Positions 41,310 through 49,397 of a stretch of DNA of 64,000 bases are shown here, piece after piece (the first letter of the stretch is position 1; the number at the start of each line of letters is the position of its first letter). The translations under genes and the position numbers were made by a program. Below the pieces are notes generated by a model. The model was given only the letters and a program-made list of their open reading frames with translations. It was not told the DNA's origin and did not search any database. The DNA comes from Streptomyces sp. Ru62 (GTDB lineage: Bacteria > Actinomycetota > Actinomycetes > Streptomycetales > Streptomycetaceae): positions 310,001 through 374,000 of the forward strand of contig NZ_PQSU01000003.1 of NCBI RefSeq assembly GCF_002920615.1, read 5' to 3'.

Positions 41310-41804
41310 ATGGTCGCCCGCACCCGTTTCGACGCCGACCCCTGTCCCGTCGCCCGGTCGGTGAACGCCATCGGCGACTGGTGGTCGCTGCTGATCGTGC
41401 GGGACGCCTTCGACGGCAGCCGCCGCTTCGGCGAGTTCCAGCGCAGCCTCGGCATCGCCAAGAACATCCTCGCGGCCCGACTGCGCGCGCTGGAGCAGGC
41501 CGGGGTGCTGCGCGGCGAGACCGCGCCGGACGCCGGATCCCGCCGCGAGTACGTCCTGACCGAGAAGGGCCGCGCCCTGTTCCCGGTGATCGTCGCCCTG
41601 CGCCAGTGGGGCGAGGACCAGTGCTTCACCTCCGGTGAGGACCACTCCCGGCTGCTGGACCGCCGGACCGGCCGCCCGCTGCGCCCTTTGCAGATCCGGG
41701 CGGCGGACGGACGGCTGGTGGGGCCGGAGGACACGGTCGTGCAGAAGGTGCGGGAGGCGGAGGGGGACGGGAAGGAGTCGGGGGAGGCCGACGAGGTGAG
41801 CTGA
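41310..41804 (+). CDS. HxlR family winged-helix regulator
   Basis: The 164-aa product has the HxlR winged helix: CPVARSVNAIGDWWSLLIVRD, with the Cys near residue 12, then the recognition helix region LGIAKNILAARLRALEQAGV and wing EYVLTEKGRALFPV. Cys-containing HxlR proteins often respond to electrophiles or aldehydes. The C-terminal 60 residues are hydrophilic. It probably controls the divergent MFS gene and itself through the paired dyads. Confidence 0.93.
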   Translation: MVARTRFDADPCPVARSVNAIGDWWSLLIVRDAFDGSRRFGEFQRSLGIAKNILAARLRALEQAGVLRGETAPDAGSRREYVLTEKGRALFPVIVALRQWGEDQCFTSGEDHSRLLDRRTGRPLRPLQIRAADGRLVGPEDTVVQKVREAEGDGKESGEADEVS

Positions 41805-41930
41805 GCGCGGCCGTGGCGCGGTGCGGCCGGAACGGTGGCCTTGTCGTCGCAGCGGGTGTGTCAGCCGCGTCGTGGCGGGCGTGTCAGCGTGGGATCACCC
41901 AGCCCGGCGTCCATGTCCCGGCGGGGGTGA

Positions 41931-43619
41931 TCACCCGCAGCAGCCGTCCTGGGGCGCGGAGCCCGCGGCGGCGGTCCGGAGGCGGCAGAAGCAGGACGCC
42001 TCGACCGGTACGTCCGCCAGCGCGGCGGCGATCTTGAGCTGCTGGGCCACGATCCGTGCCTCCCCCTCCTTGCCGAGCCGCACCAGGCACTCGTGGAGAC
42101 CGTGCAACGCCCAGACGTTTCCCGGGTGTTGCAGCGGGCGGGGGAGCGTGTCGTCGAGTCCGAGGTCGGCACGGTAGACGGCCTCGGCCTCCGCGACCAG
42201 GCCCCGTTCGAGGAGCAGGGCGCCGTAGGCGTGGCGGGTGGGCTGCATCCAGCCCCACGGCTCGTCGTACGGCAGACCGTCGTCCAGCTCGATCGACCGG
42301 CGCAGCGCCGCGAACGCCGCCTCGTACCTCCCCTTGCGGAATTCCAGTTCGCCGTCCAGCATCTGTGCGGCGATCGCCAGGATGTCCGTACAGGTGTTGT
42401 TGAACAGCATCCGTGTCTCCGGCACCCGGGCGACGGCCTCGTGGAACAGCGCGCGTTCCGTGCCGGCCTCGCCGGTCCGGCCCGTGGCCGAGAGGGCGAC
42501 CCCGCGCGCGTAGCGCAGCATCGCGGTCGTGACGCAGTAGAGGTGGGCGTCGGCGGGCAGCGGCAGGCGCAGGACGTCGTCCCAGCGGCCGAAGCGGATG
42601 AGCACGTGCACCCGCATCGCGAGGAAGCCCTCCAGCCAGTCCGCCATGGGCGGGCTCTCCACGCGCAGCAGCTCCTCGGGTACGGCGGCCTCCAGCCGGT
42701 CCGCCGTCTCGATCGCGTCCTGGAAGCGGCCGAGGAACATCGCACCGTAGATCTTGAAGTGGAGGTTGTGGCACCGGTACAGGGTGTAGAAGTTCATCTC
42801 GCCCGCCCTGGCACGGAACCTCTCGTCGGCAGCGATCGCCCCGGTGTTGTCGGAGACCACCCGGCGGTAGTCGCCGCAGAGCACTTCCAGGTGGGACGGC
42901 ATGTGCTGGAGATGGCCCGCGTCCGGCACCAGACCGCGCAGCCGGTCACCCGCCGGCAGGGCGGCCTCGGGCGTCGGGGACATCTCCATCAGGTGGATGT
43001 ACAGGTGGAGCAGCCCCGGGTGCCGTGCCCCGGCCCGGGTGGCGAGGGCCTTCTCCAGGACCGCCTTGGCCTCGGTGGTGCGCGCGTCCAGGGCCGGCCG
43101 GCCCGAGCGGATGTCCCAGAGCCGCCAGGGCGTGAGGTTCATCAGGGCGTCGGCGTACAGGGTGGCCACGTCGAGGTCGCCCTCGGCCAGTCGGTGGACG
43201 GCTCGCATGCGGTCGGCATAGGCGGCGTTCCACACGGAACAGTCTTCGGCGTCCGGGGCCCGGGACCGTGGATAACGGGCGCCCAGCGCACCGACGAGGG
43301 CCTGCTCGACCGGGGTGGCGCCGGCCGCCTTCGCGTGAGCGCGCCGTACGGCGGCGTGCGCCCGCTCCACGGTCCGCTCCAGGTCCTGTTCGTCGAAGAA
43401 CTCCCAGGGCTTGTTGTAGTTCGGGCCGAGCGCGTAGGCCAGGCCCCAGTCGGCCATGGCACAGTCCGGGTCCGCCGCGGCGGCGGCCTCGAAGCAGCGG
43501 ACGGCCTCCTCGTGGTTGAAGGCGTACGTCCAGTTCAGCCCGCGGTCGAACCAGGTCTGCGCCTCGTCGGACGACGTGGTCACGCGCCGGCGGTGGCTGC
43601 CGAGGTCGTAGTACTCCAT
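41931..43619 (-). CDS. tetratricopeptide-repeat protein with Cys-rich C-terminus
   Basis: This 562-aa soluble protein is built of TPR-like helix pairs (DRGLNWTYAFNHEEAVRCF and ADPDCAMADWGLAYALGPN near the start; more around 230-330 and 440-530). It has conserved His-rich blocks typical of this actinobacterial family (LLHLYIHLMEMS, HLQHMPSHLEV). The last 25 residues carry four cysteines (SCFCRLRT and DGCCG), unlike a plain TPR scaffold. The function is unknown; a metal- or thiol-binding role is possible. It has a candidate promoter at 43667-43695. Confidence 0.85.
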   Translation of the reverse strand: MEYYDLGSHRRRVTTSSDEAQTWFDRGLNWTYAFNHEEAVRCFEAAAAADPDCAMADWGLAYALGPNYNKPWEFFDEQDLERTVERAHAAVRRAHAKAAGATPVEQALVGALGARYPRSRAPDAEDCSVWNAAYADRMRAVHRLAEGDLDVATLYADALMNLTPWRLWDIRSGRPALDARTTEAKAVLEKALATRAGARHPGLLHLYIHLMEMSPTPEAALPAGDRLRGLVPDAGHLQHMPSHLEVLCGDYRRVVSDNTGAIAADERFRARAGEMNFYTLYRCHNLHFKIYGAMFLGRFQDAIETADRLEAAVPEELLRVESPPMADWLEGFLAMRVHVLIRFGRWDDVLRLPLPADAHLYCVTTAMLRYARGVALSATGRTGEAGTERALFHEAVARVPETRMLFNNTCTDILAIAAQMLDGELEFRKGRYEAAFAALRRSIELDDGLPYDEPWGWMQPTRHAYGALLLERGLVAEAEAVYRADLGLDDTLPRPLQHPGNVWALHGLHECLVRLGKEGEARIVAQQLKIAAALADVPVEASCFCRLRTAAAGSAPQDGCCG

Positions 43620-43666
43620 GCCCGCGCCTCCCTCATAGGGGTTGTCAACGGGTCGCGCAGCGAAGG

Positions 43667-43695
43667 CTATCTTCCAGCGAACCGCATGTCGTCAA
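43667..43695 (-). promoter_or_regulatory. candidate promoter of the TPR gene
   Basis: Read on the minus strand, TTGACG (43695-43690), a 17-bp spacer and AGATAG (43672-43667) form a plausible promoter about 48 bp upstream of the ATG at 43619. The rest of the 413-bp gap 43620-44032 holds no gene I can support. Confidence 0.4.
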
Positions 43696-44032
43696 CCACC
43701 GGCGGCCCGGGTGTTCGGGTTCAGCCGATCCACCCGCCTGGGAGCCGGAACGGCCGCCACCGCACAGGCCCGGTCGTGGTCGTCCCAAGCGGTCCCGGCT
43801 CCCGCCATGACCCCGGTCCGCCCGCATCCGCGCCATGCGCCCGACGCGGAGACCGTGTGACCGGGAGCCACCTGACGCGGCAGGGCCCCGCAGGCTCCTC
43901 GCGGGCTCGCTCAGGTTCCTCCACGAGAGCGTGGAAGAAACTTCGGGCGGCGATGTCGAGAACCCGTGACCGGCTCCGTCCCAGGGGTGAACGCGGCCAC
44001 AATGGGTCGCACCAGCACCGAGGAGAACCACG

Positions 44033-44446
44033 ATGGCCAAGTACCTGCTGCTCAAGCACTACCGCGGCGCTCCGGCAGCGGTCAACGACATCCCCATGGA
44101 CCAGTGGACGCCGGAGGAGATCTCGGCGCACATCCAGTACATGCGGGACTTCGCGGCCCGGCTGGAGGAGACCGGCGAGTTCGTCGACGGTCAGGCGCTC
44201 GCCCCCGAGGGGACGTGGGTCCGGTACGACGGTGAGGGGCGCCCGCCGGTCACCGACGGCCCCTTCGCCGAGACCAAGGACCTCATCGCCGGCTGGATGG
44301 TGATCGACGTCGACACCTACGAGCGCGCCGTCGAGCTGGCCGGGGAGCTGTCGGCCGCCCCGGGCGCGGGCGGCAGGCCGATCCACGAGTGGCTGGAGCT
44401 GCGCCCGTTCCTGACCGCGACGCCCGACGTCACCGAGTGCCATTGA
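44033..44446 (+). CDS. YciI family protein
   Basis: The 137-aa protein has the YciI/DGPF ferredoxin-like fold. It starts AKYLLLKHYRGAP, contains the conserved Asp-Gly-Pro-Phe motif in TDGPFAETKDLIAGW near residue 81 and ends with ELRPFL. Such proteins are small, dimeric and mostly uncharacterised, and often sit next to ECF sigma factors. Its TGA overlaps the ATG of the sigma gene (TGATG), so the two are translationally coupled. Confidence 0.93.
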   Translation: MAKYLLLKHYRGAPAAVNDIPMDQWTPEEISAHIQYMRDFAARLEETGEFVDGQALAPEGTWVRYDGEGRPPVTDGPFAETKDLIAGWMVIDVDTYERAVELAGELSAAPGAGGRPIHEWLELRPFLTATPDVTECH

Positions 44447-45591
44447 TGGACGAGGCCCTGCTGAGGAGCCTCACGCCGAGCGTGCTCGCCCTCCTCGTCC
44501 GCCGCGGAGCAGACTTCGCGGCGGCCGAGGACGCCGTCCAGGAGGCGCTGGTCGAGGCGGTCCGCGTCTGGCCGGCCGACCCGCCGCGGGACCCGAAGGG
44601 CTGGCTGGTCACCGTGGCCTGGCGCAAGTTCCTCGACCAGACCCGGGCGGACACCGCGCGCCGCCGGCGCGAGGACCGTCTCGACGAGGAACCGGCCCCC
44701 GGACCGACATCCGCGGTGGACGACACGCTCCAGCTCTACTTCCTGTGCGCCCACCCGTCGCTGACGCCCTCGTCGGCGGTCGCGCTCACGCTGCGCGCCG
44801 TCGGCGGGCTCACCACCCGGCAGATCGCCCAGGCGTACCTGGTGCCCGAGGCGACCATGGCGCAGCGCATCAGCCGGGCCAAGCGCACCGTCTCCCAGGT
44901 GCGGTTCGACCAGCCCGGCGACGTCGCCACCGTGCTGCGCGTCCTCTACCTGGTCTTCAACGAGGGCTACTCCGGCGATGTCGACCTCGCCGCCGAGGCC
45001 ATCCGGCTCACCCGGCAGCTCGCGGCCGGGATCGACCATCCCGAGGTGGCGGGGCTGCTCGCCCTGATGCTGCTCCACCATGCCCGGCGCGCCGGCCGGA
45101 CGGCGCCCGACGGCAGCCTGGTGCCGCTCGCCGAGCAGGACCGCGCCCGCTGGGACACGCGCCTGATCGCCGAGGGCGTCGCGATCCTCCAGGCCGCCCT
45201 CGCCCGGGACCGGCTCGGCGAGTTCCAGGCGCAGGCCGCCATCGCCGCCCTCCACGCCGACGCGCCCACCGCCGAGGAGACCGACTGGGTGCAGATCGTG
45301 GAGTGGTACGACGAACTCCTGCGCCTGACCGACAATCCGGTCGTGCGGCTCAACCGTGCCGTGGCCGTCGGCGAGGCCGACGGCCCGCGCGCCGGCCTCG
45401 CGGCACTCGCCGAGCTGGACGACTCACTGCCCCGCCACACCGCCGTAGCGGCCTACCTGCACGAACGCGACGGCGACCTGGCGACGGCGGCGCGGCTGTA
45501 CGCCGAAGCGGCCCACCAGGCCCTCAACCTCGCCGAACGCGACCACCTCACACGCCAGGCCGCCCGCCTCAACACCCGCCTGCGCCACTGA
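44446..45591 (+). CDS. ECF-type RNA polymerase sigma factor with long C-terminal extension
   Basis: This 381-aa protein has sigma region 2 near the N-terminus (FAAAEDAVQEALVEAVRVWP) and region 4 (LRAVGGLTTRQIAQAYLVPE, ending in MAQRISRAK). A conserved TPR-like C-terminal half of about 200 residues follows (NEGYSGDVDLAAEAIRLTR, NRAVAVGEADG). This is the YciI-linked (DGPF) sigma group. The extension replaces a separate anti-sigma factor as the likely regulatory part, and none is encoded nearby. The ATG at 44446 overlaps the YciI stop. Confidence 0.94.
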   Translation: MDEALLRSLTPSVLALLVRRGADFAAAEDAVQEALVEAVRVWPADPPRDPKGWLVTVAWRKFLDQTRADTARRRREDRLDEEPAPGPTSAVDDTLQLYFLCAHPSLTPSSAVALTLRAVGGLTTRQIAQAYLVPEATMAQRISRAKRTVSQVRFDQPGDVATVLRVLYLVFNEGYSGDVDLAAEAIRLTRQLAAGIDHPEVAGLLALMLLHHARRAGRTAPDGSLVPLAEQDRARWDTRLIAEGVAILQAALARDRLGEFQAQAAIAALHADAPTAEETDWVQIVEWYDELLRLTDNPVVRLNRAVAVGEADGPRAGLAALAELDDSLPRHTAVAAYLHERDGDLATAARLYAEAAHQALNLAERDHLTRQAARLNTRLRH

Positions 45592-45638
45592 GGGGCCGCG
45601 CCCCAGCCTGCGTCCCGCCCCGGGGCCGGGCCGGGTCG

Positions 45639-46703
45639 CTACTGGATGCTCCAGCGGTGCGGATGCTCCGGATGCTCCGGGCAGGCGAACACGTTGAGTT
45701 CACCCCAGCGGCCCACGACGACCTCGGTGGGGGTGGCGGAGCGGCGGCCGGACCGGTCCTCCAGGGGGCGCCAGCTCCCGCTGCCGCCGTCCCACTCCGA
45801 GCTGTCGACGGTCAGGAGCAGGTGCATCGGGGCGCCGCACGCCGGGCAGTCCATGGGGTACGGGTCGGTGGCGTGCCAGGAGGCGAAGCCGCCGACGCGC
45901 CAGCCGGGCGGGATGGACAGGTCGTACTGGTAGCTCGGTGGCTCCACCGTGTCCCCGTCCTCTGTCTCCCCTGCCTGCCCGGTTCCCGCCTGCTCGCCTT
46001 CCGCCCGCTCGGCTTCGGCCTCGACGGCGTCCTCCCAGGCGTCGATCCGGGCGCACAGCTCCTCGGGGAGGAGGTCGGCGTACGGGTAGGTGAGCACCTG
46101 CTCCGGGTGCAGCACACAGGGTTCGGGCAGGAACCCGTCGGACCCGATGACCGGCGGCTGCGGCGGCGCGGTCAGCACCCGGCCGACCTCCCACGACCGA
46201 CGCCAGCGCAGGTGCAGCTCCAGGCCGTGGCCGGTGGGGCCGTGTGCGCTGAAGGGGCACCAGAACGCCTGGAGCAGATCGCAGTCGTCCGGCCCCGCCG
46301 GGAGATCGGGGACATCGCGCCGGTAGAGCTGCGCCAGACCGATCATGGGCAGCGGGTCCGTCTCCGCGACCCCGGGCAGCCGGTGCTCGCGGTCCAGCTC
46401 GGCGAGCAGCTCCCGTTCCTCGTCCGTGGGGCCCGGGGCGTGTTCCCGGGCCCATGCGGCAGCCAGCACCCGCCGCCGACGGTGGATGTCCGCCGGACGC
46501 CGGCCGCGCCCGCGGGCATGGGCCTCGCCGCACACCGGCCAGGGCTCGTCCGCCGGCCACAGCAGGGGGCCACCGACGGAACTGTCCGCAGGGCCGGGGC
46601 TGCCCGGCCGGGGATGCAGCCGTGTCGTCGTCCCCCGGTGTGCGGCCAGTTCGGGAAAGAGCGTCTCGACATCGGGCGGGCGCGGCGGCGTGGTCCTCGG
46701 CAT
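45639..46703 (-). CDS. conserved hypothetical protein with zinc-ribbon-like motifs
   Basis: I use the ATG at 46703 because residues before it do not look like coding sequence; the product is 354 aa. It reads FPELAAHRGTTTRLHPRPG, PLLWPADEPWPVC, LAQLYRRDVPDLPAG and LLQAFWCPFSAHGPTG, the pattern of DUF1963-like (YwqG-type) proteins. Cysteines occur in DCPACGAPMH near residue 285 and in FACPEHPEH near the end, consistent with a zinc site. An acidic Gln/Glu/Gly stretch lies near 230-250. The function is unknown. It ends convergently with the sigma gene. Confidence 0.8.
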   Translation of the reverse strand: MPRTTPPRPPDVETLFPELAAHRGTTTRLHPRPGSPGPADSSVGGPLLWPADEPWPVCGEAHARGRGRRPADIHRRRRVLAAAWAREHAPGPTDEERELLAELDREHRLPGVAETDPLPMIGLAQLYRRDVPDLPAGPDDCDLLQAFWCPFSAHGPTGHGLELHLRWRRSWEVGRVLTAPPQPPVIGSDGFLPEPCVLHPEQVLTYPYADLLPEELCARIDAWEDAVEAEAERAEGEQAGTGQAGETEDGDTVEPPSYQYDLSIPPGWRVGGFASWHATDPYPMDCPACGAPMHLLLTVDSSEWDGGSGSWRPLEDRSGRRSATPTEVVVGRWGELNVFACPEHPEHPHRWSIQ

Positions 46704-47335
46704 GGACGCGACCTTAGACGCGGGACGGCTCCGGCCGTCGGGAACCCCGGCGCACGGCGGCACCGAGGGGAGGCAGCCGCCCTTACGACTGGTGCCGCGG
46801 CCGTACTCGGGGATCGACCGCGGCACCAGCCGTCCAGGGCACTTCCGCGCACGGCACGAATGCCCCGCGCCGGCGTGCGTATGCGGCGCCGAACGGGTGA
46901 ACCGCCAGGAATCCAGGGGCCGGTCGAGGGCTTCCGCGGCCGCCGGCCGGACGGCCGGTGCCGAGGCCCCTGGGGTGGGGCGAGGGGGCACCGGCCGTGG
47001 CCTGGCAGCCGGGCGCCGTACCGTGGAGTGCCGCGTCTCGGGCGCCGCACGTCTTCCCGCCGACGGGAAACGGCACCCGAAAACCGGTCGCCCTCCCGGT
47101 CCGTCCCGGTCCCCGCTCACGGACACCGGCCGGCGACGCGAGCGATGCCGATCGGTACCCGCGAGGGTGTCACCACGCGGTCACTGATCACCGCATCCGC
47201 AGGCCAGCGACCCCGCGCCACTGAGCATGCAGCACGCAACCAGTCGATATCTACGGTGAATCTTTTACATCAATACCGCGTGACACTAATTAAACTGAGC
47301 GGCAGTCAACGCCAGCCCCGGGGGACAAGCCACCA
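46704..47335. other. 632-bp gap: one hairpin and an AT-rich promoter region
   Basis: No gene is supportable here. A perfect 12-bp stem, CTGGTGCCGCGG (46789-46800) with CCGCGGCACCAG (46818-46829), surrounds a 17-nt loop. From about 47240 the sequence turns AT-rich and carries a promoter-like TTTACA (47264-47269), 17-bp spacer and TAATTA (47287-47292) ahead of the HTH gene at 47336. Confidence 0.5.
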
Positions 47336-48169
47336 GTGAACCGCCAAGCATTGAAGAAACTCCTCAAAGACCGCCGCGCGCTCATATCCCCCGAAACGCA
47401 CGGACTGACCCGCCCCACCGGCCGGGGGCGCCGCGCCCCCGGTCTGTCACAGGGTCAGGTCGACGAACTCCTCGGCTACTCCGAGCGCACCTATCAGCGT
47501 CTGGAATCCGGCAACTACCACCACCCCCCGGTCGACCTCCTCCGCGACGTCGCGCGCCTGTACGGCATGAACGAGCAGGAATGGATCAGCCTCTGCCGGT
47601 ACGCCCGCGGCGAGGACCCGCCCGGCCCGCTGTACGACACCTCCGGCCACGCCCTGCCCGCCGCCTGGGCCGACGCCGTCGCCGGCATCACCCACCCCGC
47701 GTACGTCACCGACGCCTCCTGGAACCTCGTCACCTGCAACGACCGCTTCCACGCCCTGTTCGACAGCGGCCGGGCGCCGGCCAACACCATGCGGTGGATG
47801 CTCCTGGACGGGCGTGACCAACTCATCGACTGGGCCACGGCCTGGGCCCCGCTGGTGATGCCCCAGTTGCAGGCCGCGCTCGCCCAGCGCTCCGACGACA
47901 AGGTCTTGAGGCAGATCGAGGCCGACATCCTCGCCGACCCGCTCGCCCAGCCCCTGTACGAGAAGGGCGGGGCCTCCATCCACCCCGACGGCGACGAGCG
48001 GCCGATCCGTCACGCGGTCGAGGGGCCGGGGTGGGTGACGATGTGTGTGGCGCAGCCGCTCGCGGCGCCCGGGTCCCGGTGCATGATCCTCGTTTTCCGG
48101 CCTGGCCCGCGACGGACCGTCAGCCGACCGCGTATGTTGAAAGCCCAGGAGAACGGCATGAACGCCTGA
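47336..48169 (+). CDS. helix-turn-helix regulator with MmyB-like ligand-binding domain
   Basis: The 277-aa protein has an N-terminal XRE-type HTH (about 30-85, GLSQGQVDELLGYSERTYQR with a Streptomyces-type long lead). An MmyB/PAS-like ligand-binding domain follows (about 110-265, YVTDASWNLVTCNDRFHALF and NTMRWMLLD). The GTG start follows GGGGGACAAG. MmyB-type domains are thought to bind fatty-acyl or polyketide-like ligands. The gene lies 117 bp upstream of the type III PKS-like gene in the same direction, so it is a likely regulator of it (inference). Confidence 0.88.
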   Translation: MNRQALKKLLKDRRALISPETHGLTRPTGRGRRAPGLSQGQVDELLGYSERTYQRLESGNYHHPPVDLLRDVARLYGMNEQEWISLCRYARGEDPPGPLYDTSGHALPAAWADAVAGITHPAYVTDASWNLVTCNDRFHALFDSGRAPANTMRWMLLDGRDQLIDWATAWAPLVMPQLQAALAQRSDDKVLRQIEADILADPLAQPLYEKGGASIHPDGDERPIRHAVEGPGWVTMCVAQPLAAPGSRCMILVFRPGPRRTVSRPRMLKAQENGMNA

Positions 48170-48249
48170 ATTTGCCCGTCTTTGGTGCGCGGCCAGGCAG
48201 TATTTCAGGGACGGCGAAGGAAACAAACCAGCCAATTTTGCCGTACCTT

Positions 48250-48263
48250 GACCTAATCAGGTC
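48250..48263. promoter_or_regulatory. palindrome upstream of the type III PKS-like gene
   Basis: GACCT-AATC-AGGTC is a perfect inverted repeat inside the AT-richer leader, overlapping a TTGACC that could be a -35 element (48248-48253). It lies 24 bp before the ATG at 48287, a good place for repression by the upstream HTH protein. Confidence 0.45.
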
Positions 48264-48286
48264 GCAGCGCCTTCAGGGGGGAACCC

Positions 48287-49333
48287 ATGCCTGCTCATAT
48301 CGCCCGCCCCACGACCGTCCTCGCCGCACACAAAATCACCACAACCGAGATAGCCGACGACATTCGCGCCCACCATCCGCACCATCCCCGGCTCGGCGCG
48401 ATCCTCCGTGTCCTCGGCAACTGCGGCGTCGAGACCCGCTATTTCACCCAGCCCCTGGACTCGCCCACCATCAACGGCACGGCGGAGGTGGGCGACCGCG
48501 CCGCCCGCGCCTTCGCGGACGGCCTCACCATGGCCGAACAGGCCGCCCGCGCCACCCTCGACCGCTACGGGCTCCAGCCCGGCGACATCACCGGCCTCAT
48601 CACCACCCACGCCACCGGCTGGGCCGTCCCGAACCTCGACGTCCACCTGGTGGAACGGCTCGGGCTGCGGCCCACCATCCGCCGCACCGCCCTGACGACC
48701 ACCGCCTGCGCCGGGGGAGCCCACGCCCTGGTCCGAGCCGTGGAACAGGCCCTGCTGCACCCCGGGTCCCGCGTCCTGGTCGTCGCCGCCGAAGTGCTGT
48801 CCACCGCCTACAACCACGCCGACACCAAGATCGAGCACATGATCTACAAAGCGCTGTTCGGCGACAGCGCAGCCGCCACCGTCGTCTCCAGCGACCCCCT
48901 CGGCCCCGGACTCGCCGTCGACGCCGACGGGCTGTTCGAGTACGTCCTCCCGGACAGCCTCGCCCTGTACGCCGGCCGGATCGACAGCACGGGTCTGCAC
49001 TTCGACAGCACCAAACAGGCGACCGGCGGCGCGAGACACGTCATGCCCGCCGTCACCGACTGGCTCGCCGGCCGCTCGGTCGACGTGCCCGTCATCCACC
49101 CCGGATCGAAGCCCATCATCCTCGACACGGCCGACGCCCTCGGTCTCACCGCGACCGACGCCCGCCACTCCCTCGACACCCTCTCCGAAGAGGGCAACCT
49201 CGGTGGCGTATCGGTTCTCCGGGTCCTCGAACGCACCCATGGCGAGCCCCCGGCCGACGGCGAGAGCGCGCTGGTGGTCGCCTACGGCCCGGGATTCTCC
49301 GTCTCCGCCCTCCGCGGCACCTGGCAGGACTAG
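48287..49333 (+). CDS. type III polyketide synthase-like / ketoacyl synthase III family enzyme
   Basis: The 348-aa thiolase-fold protein has a complete Cys-His-Asn triad: Cys141 in TACAGGAHAL, His271 in IHPGSKPII and Asn304 in SEEGNLGGVSVL. The His-Asn spacing of 33 equals that of chalcone-synthase-type enzymes; FabH-type enzymes have 30. Other type III PKS blocks are TTHATGWAVPNLDVHLVERLG, split here at LDVHL, and GPGFSVSALRG near the C-terminus. It would condense an acyl-CoA starter with malonyl-CoA units. No tailoring genes are nearby, so the product cannot be named. CAGGGGGGAA precedes the ATG. Confidence 0.85.
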   Translation: MPAHIARPTTVLAAHKITTTEIADDIRAHHPHHPRLGAILRVLGNCGVETRYFTQPLDSPTINGTAEVGDRAARAFADGLTMAEQAARATLDRYGLQPGDITGLITTHATGWAVPNLDVHLVERLGLRPTIRRTALTTTACAGGAHALVRAVEQALLHPGSRVLVVAAEVLSTAYNHADTKIEHMIYKALFGDSAAATVVSSDPLGPGLAVDADGLFEYVLPDSLALYAGRIDSTGLHFDSTKQATGGARHVMPAVTDWLAGRSVDVPVIHPGSKPIILDTADALGLTATDARHSLDTLSEEGNLGGVSVLRVLERTHGEPPADGESALVVAYGPGFSVSALRGTWQD

Positions 49334-49349
49334 CCGGCCGCCGGCGGCG

Positions 49350-49381
49350 CCGGCCGGGGCCCCACAGCGGGCCCCGGCCGG
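49350..49381. terminator. bidirectional terminator, 13-bp perfect stem
   Basis: CCGGCCGGGGCCC (49350-49362), a 6-nt loop and GGGCCCCGGCCGG (49369-49381) lie between the convergent PKS-like gene (ends 49333) and the last gene of the ebo-like operon (ends 49398). Confidence 0.8.
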
Positions 49382-49397
49382 TGCGGGAGGGCGGGCA

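Noticed and set aside
41925..41936. GGGTGATCACCC palindrome at the end of the TPR gene as a terminator
   Set aside because: It has no loop and overlaps the coding end; it is too short to call on its own.
46958..47224. A plus-strand ORF in the 632-bp gap
   Set aside because: The product is Arg/Pro-rich without motif, and codon use is not convincing; the area looks like promoter and leader DNA.
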